Below are positions 1-10,500 of a stretch of DNA of 64,000 nucleotides, in pieces. Within the stretch, counting starts at the first letter, position 1. Each line of letters begins with the position of its first letter. The translations under genes and the position numbers were made by a program. This DNA is from Mucilaginibacter paludis DSM 18603 (GTDB lineage: Bacteria > Bacteroidota > Bacteroidia > Sphingobacteriales > Sphingobacteriaceae), in contig NZ_CM001403.1 of NCBI RefSeq assembly GCF_000166195.2, positions 8,296,877 to 8,360,876 on the forward strand, in the 5' to 3' direction. Below the pieces are notes generated by a model, which did not search any database, was not told where the DNA came from, and saw nothing but the letters and a program-made list of their open reading frames with translations.

Positions 1-2684
1 TCTATTACACGGTCGCCGTTCATATCAACAAATTTCACGTCTCCGCCCTGAAACGGGGCGGTATAGCCGTTAGCTAATTTATTGGTCAGGCCCGATGCTG
101 TCGCCTCGGCATTTGAGGTATAAATTCCATTTGTTTTATAACCATAAAATAAATTGGCTGGCTGGCCTACTTGCGTTATAAAGGTTGCACCGGCGTAGGT
201 GCTGATGATGCTGCTTCCGCCGGGCAGATTTGTAACTTTGTTACGGTTGGCTGCCACGTTTAAAGCCATATCCCATTTTAAGGTGCTTTTATTTAACAGC
301 CTGCCGTTTAAAGCTACCTCAATACCGTTGTTGCGCATACCGCCACTATTGGTAACAGCATAATCAAAGCCAGAAGCTGTTATGGCTGGTTGGTAGATCA
401 ACATTTTTGATACTTTATCGTTATATACGTCAACACTTACATTGAGGCGTTCGTTTAAAAAGCCAGCGTCTAAACCAACATTGAGTTTTGCTACTCCCTC
501 CCATTGTAACTGCGGGTTGCCAATGCTGCTGCGCACAAGTCCCTGCCTGCTTAAAAATGCCTGCGACGTGTATAAGCTTTGCGCAGTGTAGTTGCCAATA
601 TCATCGTTACCAACTAAACCAAAGCTTGCGCGGAGTTTTAACAGCTCGATAAATTTAGCCTTAGCCATAAAACCTTCCGACGAAATTAACCATGAGGCAG
701 CTAATGACGGGAGCACCGCGTATTTGTTGCTGTTAATGGTTAAAACATTGGGTATCTGGTTTCCAAACCTTGAAGAACCGTCTACCGCGAGGTTAACCGA
801 AAGGAAATATTTATTAAAAGCGTTATAATCTGTATTGAAATAAGTATTAAGCCAATTCCACTTACCTAAAGAGCCACCTACTATCCTGTTAGCGCTACTG
901 GCGCCGCTTAGGCTTACAAAGTCGTCGCTGGCGGTATTGAACCCATAACCATAATCGGATTCGCTGTTGCTGTTATTAAACCTGAACCCTAAGTTGCTGC
1001 TAATCTGGTTCTCTTTATTAAATTGATGGGTATACTGCAGCCGGTTATCGGTATACAAACTAAACAAACGTTGTACGTTGGCCGCCGCCTGGTTATTAGC
1101 CACAAAAGTGTTATAGGTTGATGGCGCTATGCCATTTGCCGGGTAAAACAAATTTTCGCGAACCTTATCATAAGTTAAACCAACAAGGGTTTTAACAGCC
1201 AATTGACTACTGATCTGGTAATCAAACGCTACCGACCCTATAAACCTGTAATTACGGTTTAGCTCCTGTATTTTACTGGCAGCGACAACGGGGTTACTGA
1301 TACCGAAGGTATCGGCCTTTGCCAGATTTGGGGATAGTATCCCGTTGCTTGATATCACATTGGGCCCTAAAAAAGGAGCTTTAATTAAACTAAGATATAG
1401 GGGATTGGTATTATAGGCTTGCCCCTGGTCGCGCAGGTTCTGCTCGCTTTTGGTAAAAGCCAGGTTTACCCTTGATACCAGCTTTTTTGATAAATTAAGG
1501 TTGGCATTAAATCTTGTTTCGTAACGGGTGAGATCGGTATTGTTGGTTGCACCCTTATTACCTAAATAACCAACAGATAATGCATACGTGGCTATGTTAT
1601 CTCCCCCGGATACCTTCATATAATAATTCTGGCTCGTGCTGCTCCCCATTACCTGCTTTTGCCAATTGGTATTTTGGTGATAGGTATAATAATTGGGGTT
1701 AGCCGTTGGGTTTGAGTTATCGTTCATAAAAGGTAAGGCCTGTATCTGCCCATCGGTAACTCCGGGTATGGTTTTCAGTACATCGGCAAGGTAAATGCGG
1801 TAGTTATCAGCTTGCATTACCGGTAGCTCTTTTACGCTGGAGTTGTATCCGCCGTAGGCAGCAAAATCAAAACGGGTTGCAACGTCTTTTGCACGGCCCG
1901 TAGTAATTAATATCACACCATTGGCGGCACGGGTACCATAGGTGGAGCTTCCATCTTTAATCACGGTGATGTTATCAATATCTTTCAGATCGATATTGGC
2001 AAAGTGATTGGTAACATGGCCCGCAATAATTGACTTTCCGTAGTTGTTATTATCGTAAATAATACCGTCAACAACTATCAATGGTTGCGAGGTGGCGTAT
2101 AACGAATTATACCCGCGTAGCAGTACGTCGGCACCAATGTCAGGCGTGCCCGAGCGGCGCACAACATCAAGGCCGGCAACCCGGCCCTGGAGGTATGAGT
2201 CGGGGGTTTCCAGGGCCCGGTTCCAGGTGCCCTGGGTATTAATGGAAGCCACCGCATTGGGCACCTGGCTTTTGGGTACCATGGCAAACGGCATTAAAGC
2301 AAGATCATATTGCGAGTTATAGCCCTCTTCAAACAAGGTTATCTGCAACGTTTGCTTACCCTTTAAAGCTATTATTTTACGTTGATAACCCGGCCCCGAA
2401 ATAATTAATGAGGCATTATAATCAGGCACGCTGATGGCAAACTGGCCCTTATCATCTGTTAAAGCTGCCGAATAACCCGTTACCGCGATATTAATGCCTG
2501 GAAGCGGCTTGCCTGTGGCGCCTTCTTTTACTGTGCCGCTTATCTTTATTTTTTTATAATCAGACAGAGAAGTTTTGACCTTTTTTAAAGAGTCGGGCAA
2601 TTGTGCATGAAGTTGCGATGGCGCAACCGCCACAATTAAGCCCTGTAGGATTAGTATTTTTACTGATTTTGTAAAAAAATGCAT
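1..2684 (-). CDS. SusC/RagA-family TonB-linked outer-membrane receptor (3' part outside window)
   Basis: Reading from ATG at 2684 leftwards stays open for 894 codons to the window edge, so the C-terminal barrel end is missing. A signal peptide ending near HAQ is followed by a carboxypeptidase-regulatory-like domain (about residues 35-115; the motif GKPLPGINIAV is visible), a plug domain (about 120-260; LQGRVAGLDVV, LIVVDGIIYD, ITVIKDGSSTYGTRAANG) and the start of the beta-barrel. The segment GDVKFVDMNGD near the window edge is typical of SusC barrels. The family forms the outer-membrane channel that imports SusD-captured ligands using TonB energy. It is the last visible gene of the FAS1 locus, 22 bases after the FAS1 lipoprotein stop, so it is probably cotranscribed. 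No SusD partner is visible; one may lie to the left. There is no STN domain, so control is probably through the upstream hybrid regulator. Confidence 0.93.
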   Translation of the reverse strand, partial: MHFFTKSVKILILQGLIVAVAPSQLHAQLPDSLKKVKTSLSDYKKIKISGTVKEGATGKPLPGINIAVTGYSAALTDDKGQFAISVPDYNASLIISGPGYQRKIIALKGKQTLQITLFEEGYNSQYDLALMPFAMVPKSQVPNAVASINTQGTWNRALETPDSYLQGRVAGLDVVRRSGTPDIGADVLLRGYNSLYATSQPLIVVDGIIYDNNNYGKSIIAGHVTNHFANIDLKDIDNITVIKDGSSTYGTRAANGVILITTGRAKDVATRFDFAAYGGYNSSVKELPVMQADNYRIYLADVLKTIPGVTDGQIQALPFMNDNSNPTANPNYYTYHQNTNWQKQVMGSSTSQNYYMKVSGGDNIATYALSVGYLGNKGATNNTDLTRYETRFNANLNLSKKLVSRVNLAFTKSEQNLRDQGQAYNTNPLYLSLIKAPFLGPNVISSNGILSPNLAKADTFGISNPVVAASKIQELNRNYRFIGSVAFDYQISSQLAVKTLVGLTYDKVRENLFYPANGIAPSTYNTFVANNQAAANVQRLFSLYTDNRLQYTHQFNKENQISSNLGFRFNNSNSESDYGYGFNTASDDFVSLSGASSANRIVGGSLGKWNWLNTYFNTDYNAFNKYFLSVNLAVDGSSRFGNQIPNVLTINSNKYAVLPSLAASWLISSEGFMAKAKFIELLKLRASFGLVGNDDIGNYTAQSLYTSQAFLSRQGLVRSSIGNPQLQWEGVAKLNVGLDAGFLNERLNVSVDVYNDKVSKMLIYQPAITASGFDYAVTNSGGMRNNGIEVALNGRLLNKSTLKWDMALNVAANRNKVTNLPGGSSIISTYAGATFITQVGQPANLFYGYKTNGIYTSNAEATASGLTNKLANGYTAPFQGGDVKFVDMNGDRVI

Positions 2685-2706
2685 ATGGTTGATTTATGAC
2701 AGCTAT

Positions 2707-4179
2707 TTAATTAACAGGGACCAATTTTATATAATCGAGTGAAAGGGCGCTTGGCGCGGTGCTGACCACGCCGGTAGCCGAAACCAGAAATGTATACAGG
2801 GTACCATAATTGGCAGGTGTATAAAGCCCCAGGTAAACTTCCGAATAGTCGCTCACCGCAACTGCTTTATAGCCCATGGTTGCTAATGGAGTTTCTACCG
2901 CTTTGGGGTAGTATCTTGTAGCGCTAAAATCAACTTTCTGGTTAAATGATGTTGTAAAAATATCATTAACCGCACGCCAGTAAACTTTATATTGTGCGGA
3001 GTTTACGGTAGTTTTATACCTGTAGTAATAAAGCGGATCGGGCGATGAGGTAATACTCCTGGATTGCATATCCGTATATTTTACGTCGTTCAGGTCCTTT
3101 TTAGTTCTTATAGAAAGGGTTGATGGTACACGAACCGAATCGGGCAGTTCTCCCTGGATATAAATAACGGGGATCTTATTTTGAAGTATTTGATAACCAA
3201 TGCTGCTTACTACATAAGCAATACCGTTGCTTAACTTTTGAGTTTGAATAATAGCGCTTCTATCTAAATGTATTTTAACACCACTTACTGTTGTTAGCGT
3301 ATCAGGTAAATTATCAATAGTGTAAACATGGTTAACAACCAGATCTTTAACAACGGCAAACTGGGTAAGCGTATCGGTTTTGGTGGCAGATGTACTCAAA
3401 TTATAATACCTGCCAATTTTAGCTTTTTCGGCATCGTAGGCAACATCGCTCAATATAATGTAGGTAAGCAGGCTGTCTTCGCTGCTGATATCGGATACTC
3501 TTTGAAAATAGGTGTTTTTAGTTACCGGGAAAGTTGTACCTGCCTGGTAAATTGTTTTTTTGGTGATTGGGTCGGTATATAATTTTACTCCCTTGCTTGT
3601 ATCAATCTCCGTATGAAATAGCGATTGAATAAATCCCCGCTGTTTGGTAGACAGCCCGGTACTCATCATAAATTCGTAGGCGTTCTGTTTGGTTCCCGAA
3701 GCCTGGTCGATGGTATGGAGTACACCATTCTTTACATAAACATTCCCCTTTACAATTTTGGCTTCTTCAAACGTAGCCGGTGTAAAAATTATATTCTTGC
3801 CGCTCAACGTTCTGATTACCAGTGAAGGGTTTGGCGCGGTTGTAAAATACTCCTGGTACGAAATATGATTGGCTACAAACAGCCTAAGTTTGGCTGTATC
3901 GGCCAATATCGCTGCATCGATGGTTTGCATAGCCGTATTGGTTGGCGCCCATACCGTATACGATTTTGAAGATGCCAGTACTTTATCATAACCGGTTTTC
4001 ACCAGGTAGGTACTAAAGGTGCTCAAATCGGGTGTTTCGTTAATTTGCTGTATCAGCGTTTTATTGAGCGCCTCGATAGTTATCGCGGTATGATCTTGCC
4101 AGGCTTTTTTACAGGCCTGTAGTGAGATGCATGCGGCGAATAACAACAAGGTATATCGTATCTTAAAATTGATCATCAT
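2707..4179 (-). CDS. FAS1 (fasciclin) domain lipoprotein, 490 aa
   Basis: A lipobox (LQAC, Cys23) predicts a lipoprotein. The first FAS1 domain spans about residues 40-165: the canonical core TVWAPTNTAM and the closing element GNVYVKNGVLHTID are both clear. A second, divergent FAS1-like repeat covers about 170-320 and ends in NGIAYVVSSIGYQ. The remaining 170 residues are beta-rich and I do not recognise them. FAS1 domains usually mediate adhesion or protein and glycan contacts; no enzyme motif is visible. The gene lies between another FAS1 lipoprotein and a SusC gene. Most likely it is a surface ligand-binding accessory of the SusC/SusD complex, a role inferred from position. The start is one of two adjacent Met codons. 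Confidence 0.88.
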   Translation of the reverse strand: MMINFKIRYTLLLFAACISLQACKKAWQDHTAITIEALNKTLIQQINETPDLSTFSTYLVKTGYDKVLASSKSYTVWAPTNTAMQTIDAAILADTAKLRLFVANHISYQEYFTTAPNPSLVIRTLSGKNIIFTPATFEEAKIVKGNVYVKNGVLHTIDQASGTKQNAYEFMMSTGLSTKQRGFIQSLFHTEIDTSKGVKLYTDPITKKTIYQAGTTFPVTKNTYFQRVSDISSEDSLLTYIILSDVAYDAEKAKIGRYYNLSTSATKTDTLTQFAVVKDLVVNHVYTIDNLPDTLTTVSGVKIHLDRSAIIQTQKLSNGIAYVVSSIGYQILQNKIPVIYIQGELPDSVRVPSTLSIRTKKDLNDVKYTDMQSRSITSSPDPLYYYRYKTTVNSAQYKVYWRAVNDIFTTSFNQKVDFSATRYYPKAVETPLATMGYKAVAVSDYSEVYLGLYTPANYGTLYTFLVSATGVVSTAPSALSLDYIKLVPVN

Positions 4180-4211
4180 TTAAATAATAAGTATAATCTT
4201 GAAATTCAATT

Positions 4212-4246
4212 TAACTCCCAAACCAAAAATTATAGTCTGGGAGTTA
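4212..4246 (-). repeat. Hairpin between two FAS1 genes
   Basis: The arms TAACTCCCA (4212-4220) and TGGGAGTTA (4238-4246) form a perfect 9-bp stem with a 17-base loop. It sits in the gap between two same-strand FAS1 genes. No T-run follows on the transcribed (minus) strand, so it may be an mRNA processing or stability element, or a weak attenuator, rather than a full terminator. Confidence 0.5.
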
Positions 4247-4256
4247 CTAATGTTTA

Positions 4257-5996
4257 TTAAGGCCTGTTTATTACCGAATTATCAGGGTTCCATTTAGGAT
4301 ACTGCTGATCCATACCAAGCGGTATAAAGTGTATCATATCGATGTTATTGGTTTGCTGCCCGCCGTTTACCGCGGTAAACCTGATCCAGTATTGCCCACT
4401 CTGGCCTATGGTAACAACACCTACCAACCTGCCAACCTGCGGGCCCGATGTACTTGCCATATAGGTTTTAAAACCAATAGCTTCCTCACCGTCCGGATCG
4501 TCAACACTACTACCGTTCACTGTTTTTTTCAAGCCGGGGCGTTTTGTAGCAAAATTGATGGTGCGCGCATTGGCTAATGGCTTGAAATTGATGGTATCTG
4601 CACTCATGGATACTGATGCCTCGGTTGCCGGGGCCGATCCTTGTTGCTGTGCATAAATACAAACCCAAACTTTATATGTACCACGGATAAGTAAAGGAGT
4701 TTTAAATTCAACCCATACCGGGTCGCCGCTGGTTCCAAGAGGCACATGGAGCACATCCTTACCATGCGAAGCTTTTGAAACCGTTTGCGAGCTTCCGTAG
4801 TAAGCAAATTTTGAGGTAACCGAAGCAAACTTGATATTGGGCATAGCCTTAACTTCGTCGGTAGTATAGGTATATATCCCTGGTTGCTGATAAACGCTGG
4901 TGTTCTTGGTGATCTCGGGCAGGGTTTCTACATCCCAGTAAACCGGGTACGGGTTACGTACCTTAATACCAAAATGCGTAGCAGCATCGTTTATAACACC
5001 ATTGGTTGCGGTAACATCGCTAAAATCGCGGGTTAAAACCTGCCCTTGTTCGTGTACGCCATTAAAGTCATCATCATTAATCAATACCGTTGTACCCGAT
5101 AATTTAGAGGTTATAACCTGTGCTGGCGCCAATGTAGGCCAGGCTGCCTGGGTTATAATATCGGCCAGGTATTGAGCCCCATATAAAATATGGTAGTCCA
5201 TAAACAGGTGTAAACTATCAGTAGGAGTTTGAGGGCTACCTGTTTTTGAATACTTAGCTTTTAACGCGGCATAACTGGTAATCCCTGCCGCCTTAAATAC
5301 ATCATCACTTTCGGCAATCACTGTTAGAAATTTTCGCGCGGCATCCGGGTTATTCGCTGTAGCTAAATTCAAAGAGTCGTATAAAGTGGTTTCTTTGAGG
5401 GCCTGCGTAAATATGGAATATTTAGGATTAGCTTCGATAGTTTGCGCAACAGTAAGCGCTGCCGGTGTTAAAACATGATCAACAACATGTATTATACCGT
5501 TACCAACTGATATATTGGCCTGGCTGATATTGGCTTGGCGGTTAACAACAATTTGGGTGATCCCGTTTGTATTGGTGGCAAGGGTAATTAAATACTGGCC
5601 ATACATGGTTAAAGTTGGCAGCTTGCCATCGGTAAACCTGGATGTGGGTACAGAGTCGGCAAGAAGATGGAACCGAACAAAATCTTTCCAGGCGGCGCCG
5701 CTAATATCCTGAACGTTGCTTTTACCCATAGTTTTCAGATATGCCCTTATAGCGTCATCGGTTGGCGCAAATAGCGTATACGAGCCATAAGCTTTTAAAA
5801 ACGATGCCGTTTCTGATACAGTCAATATCTGGCTCAATAGCGAGAACTTAGCCGGGTATTTGCCCAGGTATTGCGTAATATTCACGGTATCTGATGTGGT
5901 GTGCTGTATAGACTCCCTCACACATCCCCAGATGCCGAACATCAACATGGCCGATATGAACATTGCTGATAACCTGATATTAATTTTCCGTTCCAT
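4257..5996 (-). CDS. FAS1 domain lipoprotein with C-terminal beta-rich domain, 579 aa
   Basis: A lipoprotein signal peptide ends at Cys25 (IWGC). FAS1 domain 1 spans about residues 38-175 (core SYTLFAPTDDAI, end NGIIHVVDHVL). FAS1 domain 2 spans about 180-335 and ends in TNGVINDAATHFGI. The C-terminal 240 residues form a separate domain with YWDVETLP, PVWVEFKTPLLIRGTYKVWVCI and QYWIRFTAVNGG, which look like strands of a jelly-roll or carbohydrate-binding fold; this fold is my inference. It is encoded 22 bases after the SusD gene, so SusC, SusD and this protein are probably one complex. I saw no catalytic motif. The locus as a whole has FAS1 lipoproteins where a normal polysaccharide locus has glycan-binding proteins and hydrolases. 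Confidence 0.9.
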   Translation of the reverse strand: MERKINIRLSAMFISAMLMFGIWGCVRESIQHTTSDTVNITQYLGKYPAKFSLLSQILTVSETASFLKAYGSYTLFAPTDDAIRAYLKTMGKSNVQDISGAAWKDFVRFHLLADSVPTSRFTDGKLPTLTMYGQYLITLATNTNGITQIVVNRQANISQANISVGNGIIHVVDHVLTPAALTVAQTIEANPKYSIFTQALKETTLYDSLNLATANNPDAARKFLTVIAESDDVFKAAGITSYAALKAKYSKTGSPQTPTDSLHLFMDYHILYGAQYLADIITQAAWPTLAPAQVITSKLSGTTVLINDDDFNGVHEQGQVLTRDFSDVTATNGVINDAATHFGIKVRNPYPVYWDVETLPEITKNTSVYQQPGIYTYTTDEVKAMPNIKFASVTSKFAYYGSSQTVSKASHGKDVLHVPLGTSGDPVWVEFKTPLLIRGTYKVWVCIYAQQQGSAPATEASVSMSADTINFKPLANARTINFATKRPGLKKTVNGSSVDDPDGEEAIGFKTYMASTSGPQVGRLVGVVTIGQSGQYWIRFTAVNGGQQTNNIDMIHFIPLGMDQQYPKWNPDNSVINRP

Positions 5997-6018
5997 AATA
6001 ATTAGGTTTAATAGGTGG

Positions 6019-7584
6019 TTATTGATAAAATGGGTTTTGAACTAATAAGTTATTAGTTTGTATCTCGTATGAGTATATGGGAAGATAGTGGCTCCTGATA
6101 TCTTTATATTTATTGATAACAGATTGCTGCTTATCCGCGGGAGCACTGGACGAAACGATGTTCAACAAAATAATGATGTTGGCATAATTATTTCGCTTAG
6201 CATTGCGTAATATATCGAACCACCGCTTACCTTCGTATGCAAACTCACGCGCACGCTCGTTAAAAATATAGTTCGATACGTCAAGTGTAATATTGGGATC
6301 CGGATCGGATATGGTAGTTCCATTCACATTGCTTAACGCATGGCGCGCAAGCCTTACCTGATCAACTATCGCAATGGCCGCCGTAGCATTTGCCACGTTG
6401 CCCGGTGTTAGCCAGGTAAGGGCCTCGGCTTTCATCAGCAACACATCCGAGTACCTGTATAGAAACCAATGACTGTATGATGTTGCCGTTGTGGCAAACT
6501 GGGTGTACTTAGTGATGCCTCCGCTTCCTTCAGACATGGAAACACCTGCACCCCTGATATCTTTGTTGGTAGCATCAACGATATCGGTGCCGAACAGATC
6601 TCCGGTTGCCACCCAATCGGCTGCTTTAAATTCCCTCCCGGTGGCGGCAAACATATTAAAAAACGGATTTAACTTTTGCGCGTAAAATTGCAATTCAAAT
6701 ATCCCCTCCACTGAGTTTCCGTTAAAAAAAACACTGTTATACCAATCGGCTTGCAAAGTTCCGGCAGGAAACAACTGGTAGTTGTTTGATTGTATAACCT
6801 TGTTACAGGCATCAATGCAATTTTGATAGTCCTCCGTCCATAAATAAACATCGGCCAATATGGTATAAGCAGTATATTGATTAATACGGCCTTTATCATC
6901 ACCTATGTTACCATACGAAACCAGCACATTTGCCGCGGCAAACTTAAGATCATCAATAATTTGAGCGGCAACCTGCGCCCTGGTGCTTTTGGCTAAAGGT
7001 TGTATATCGGCATCGCTTGATGTTGGCTCCAGTTTTAAAGGTACCTCGCCAAAGGTTCTTAACAGGTAAAAATACATTAAGCCCCTTAGCCCCCTGGCCT
7101 CGCCAATATAGGCATTAAGAGCAGCCTGCGTTAAGGTATTATCGTTTGTTTTTACGCCAGGGCCATATTTGATCACGTTATTGCAATAATTGATGATCTC
7201 GTAAAAAGCATCCCAGTTGTTAAGCGTATTGGTTGCCACAATGTCGGTATGCAACATGTCTAATTCATCACGTGTTAATGTGCTCAATGTCGCGGTAGAC
7301 GTTCCGGCGGCGGGCTCGGTTCCGGCAACAACCATATCCCCTCTTAACTCGCCCCAAATAAACATGTACTTGGTTAATGGCAGCGCCGCCCCATCAAGCA
7401 TTGAAGCGTAACAACCGGTTACCGCGGCTGCCAGTTGCTCTTTTGTTTTCCAGTAATCCTGATTTACCAGGCCGTCTTGCGGTTTAATGTTGAGCCACTT
7501 GTTACATGATGATGATACGCCGGCTACCAATACCGTTACCAACAACAAAATTTTATATGTACTATTTTTAATCATCTTCATCAT
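6019..7584 (-). CDS. RagB/SusD-family nutrient-uptake outer-membrane lipoprotein, 521 aa
   Basis: The lipobox SSSC (Cys27) is followed by KWLNIKPQDGLVNQDYW, the usual SusD N-terminus. TPR-like helices follow (GEARGLRGLMYFYLLRTFGEVPL), and the C-terminal signature NERAREFAYEGKRWFDILR is present. SusD lipoproteins sit on the extracellular face of the SusC barrel as a ligand-binding lid. The gene lies 12 bases downstream of the 1088-residue SusC and is certainly its partner. The ligand cannot be read from the sequence. Length is normal for the family. Of the Met codons at residues 1, 2 and 4, the first was kept; any of them gives the same mature protein. Confidence 0.96.
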   Translation of the reverse strand: MMKMIKNSTYKILLLVTVLVAGVSSSCNKWLNIKPQDGLVNQDYWKTKEQLAAAVTGCYASMLDGAALPLTKYMFIWGELRGDMVVAGTEPAAGTSTATLSTLTRDELDMLHTDIVATNTLNNWDAFYEIINYCNNVIKYGPGVKTNDNTLTQAALNAYIGEARGLRGLMYFYLLRTFGEVPLKLEPTSSDADIQPLAKSTRAQVAAQIIDDLKFAAANVLVSYGNIGDDKGRINQYTAYTILADVYLWTEDYQNCIDACNKVIQSNNYQLFPAGTLQADWYNSVFFNGNSVEGIFELQFYAQKLNPFFNMFAATGREFKAADWVATGDLFGTDIVDATNKDIRGAGVSMSEGSGGITKYTQFATTATSYSHWFLYRYSDVLLMKAEALTWLTPGNVANATAAIAIVDQVRLARHALSNVNGTTISDPDPNITLDVSNYIFNERAREFAYEGKRWFDILRNAKRNNYANIIILLNIVSSSAPADKQQSVINKYKDIRSHYLPIYSYEIQTNNLLVQNPFYQ

Positions 7585-7596
7585 TTTTAAATCGTA

Positions 7597-10500
7597 TTAA
7601 AATCCTACTGTTAAGCCCAGGGTATAGGTAATTGCGGGCGGAGTTAAACCACTATCTGTCGGGAAAGAAAACGGCGTGTTATCGCCTGATGTGCTTACGT
7701 CTGGGTTTTGACCGGTATATTTAGTTAAAGTGAGTAGATTTTGCCCGGTTACGTAAAAACTGGCGTTGCTAAGTTTAACTCTTTGCAACAGTGTTTTAGG
7801 CAAATTATACCTTACCGTTACCGAACTTAATTTGACAAACGATCCGTCCTCTACATACCTGTCTGATCCTAACCAGTTATAGCCTGCCTGGTATAAAGCC
7901 CTGGGTATATCGGTTACATCACCGGGATTACGCCACCGCCTTAACACAGCGGTACTCTGGTTATTAACCGTATACATATTAGTGGTTGAAATTTTAACGG
8001 CGTTGATAACCTGGTAGCCCCAGCGGTAACTAAAAAATGCCGATATTTTAAGGTTACCCCTAAAGGTAATATTAGGGCCAAAGCCACCTGTAAATTTGGG
8101 TACACCGTTGCCCAGGTAAACAAGGTCGCGGTAGTCTATATTACCATCATGATTAATATCTTCGTATTTAGCATCTCCCGGCTGAAAAACATAGTTAACC
8201 AGCGGGTAATTGTAACGCATATAAATTTTGTTGCCGTTGGCATCGGCTATTTGCTTGCCATTCTCGTCAGTGGCAACGGTTGCTTCTTTATCTTTATACA
8301 CGCCATCGTACTTAAAGCCATAGAAAGAACCGAAAGGATTGCCTAACAACAGGAACGACTTAAACTTACCCAGCCCTGGAACGCCGATAACACTCTCGCG
8401 CGGATAAAAATCGGATACCGAAGTTAACTTGTTGGCGTTTTGCGCAATGTTAAAATCAAAGCCGATTACCCAATTCCGCGTTTTGATTGGAATGGTGTTA
8501 ATGCCAAGCTCCCACCCGTTATTTTCCAGGGTGCCGATATTCAAGCCGATGTTGCTGTAACCTGCTATGGTTGCAATATTTAAACCATCAAAAAACATAT
8601 CCTTGGTTGTGTTTTGGTACACTTCCATATCAACCTTAACACGCGAGTTAAACATCCCCAGGTTAAAGCCAATGTTTTTGCCAACAACGGTTTGCCATTT
8701 CAGGTTAGTTAGCTCCACCTTATTGGGCACCACCGACGCCTGCCCATTATATGTCCAGCTGAGTGGCGAGTAAGTGCCATAATAGCTACCACTTGGGGCC
8801 TGCCCTGCCTCTCCGTAACTTACCCTCAAACTTAACTCGTTTAAAAAGGTCAGTTTTTTCATGAAAGGCTCTCCGGAAATGCGCCACCTGCCGGCAACAC
8901 CCGGAAATATGCCGTAACGGTGGTTTGGGCCAAATTTGGAATTACCGTCCAGGCGGGCGTTTAAACTTATAATATACCTGTCCAGGTAAACATATTGGCC
9001 CTGTGTTAAAACACCAAAGTTTCTGCTTTCGCTATTGGACGAACTTAAACCAAGGCTATTTAAACCGGGGCTGGAGGCATCCTGCAAATTTGCCGAGGCG
9101 GTGTTGGCAGTTGCTTCGCTGTAAGATGCGGTTTTGGTATCTTCAGTCTGGAAAGAAAGTAAGCCCTGGAAAGTACTTTTTTCGCCAAGCGATGGCGTGT
9201 AAATCAAATTCACCTTCGACTGCACATTATACGAGTCTCCATCGGCATCAGAAGCCCGGTTAACCGTATTTTCTGTACTTGGCCGGCCGGTAGCTACCTG
9301 CGGTAAAAATGTTTTCGATTTGGTATTGTTGATATCAAACTGAAGATCGACAGTGGAAACCAGCAAAGATGGTATAATATCATATTGGATATTAAATTTG
9401 GGGGTGATACGCTCGCCGGTTAAATGGCTCAAGCCGGTATTAGCCAAAGCCAGCGGATTATAAGTATCAGGATATTTACCCTGAATATTGGATTCGGGAG
9501 AAAAGTAAGCGCCTGTGATATGCCCATACTCATCAAACAGATAAGGCGACATGTTAGGCATTTTATTATAAGCAACCGTTCTTAACGAATTATCATAATT
9601 AAGCGTGTTATTGACGTGGGTATAAGTTAAATCCGTACGGAAACGCAGCCTGCTGGATACGGTATAGTCGAGATTGATTTTGGTTGTGATACGCCCCAGA
9701 TCAGTACCGAGTGTGGTACCTATTTGATTCAAATAACCAAAGGAAGTATAATACCTGGCCTTTTCTCCGCCCCCGCTCATGGAGATGTTATGGTCCTGGG
9801 TGTACCCGGTGCGGGTAATCAGGTCTATCCAATTGGTATTTTGTCCATAGTTATAGTAATAAAACGCGTCGGAGGGATCATACTGAAAAGCTTTGTTCTG
9901 CCCGTTATTCCCCAAAAAGTCAAGCGGAGCGCCGGTGGCATTCATAATCTCTTCGGGAATAAGCGTAGCATAGCTATTTCCGTTTAACATGGGGATTGAT
10001 TTAGGCTGATGAGCCATGGTACCCTTAAAATTATAGGTAACAACGGGGCTGCCCATGGCGCCACGCTTGGTGTTAATAAGCAATACGCCGTTCGCAGCCT
10101 TTGAACCCCATACCGCCGTTGATGCTGCGTCTTTTAAAACGGTAATGTCCTTAATGTCCGAAGGCGAAATATTTAGTAGCTGGGCATAGCCCACATCATC
10201 GGCAGTACCAAAGTTGAAGTCTTTTGGAATTTCGGTTTCGTAGGGCATCCCGTCCAGAACGATCAACGGCTCTGCACTCCCCGTAATGGATGCGGTACCC
10301 CTTATCCGGATAGACATACCCGCACCCGGATCTCCCGATGTGGCGCCAAAATCTACCCCTGGCAATCTGCCGGCTAATGCCTGGTCAATTGACGTTACCG
10401 CCAGTTCTTCCAGATCTTTAGCGTTTATTGTTGCCGATGCCATAGTAGAGTTACGTGCATCGATGTTTAAACCGGTACCATTATTTACGGTACGGTTGCC

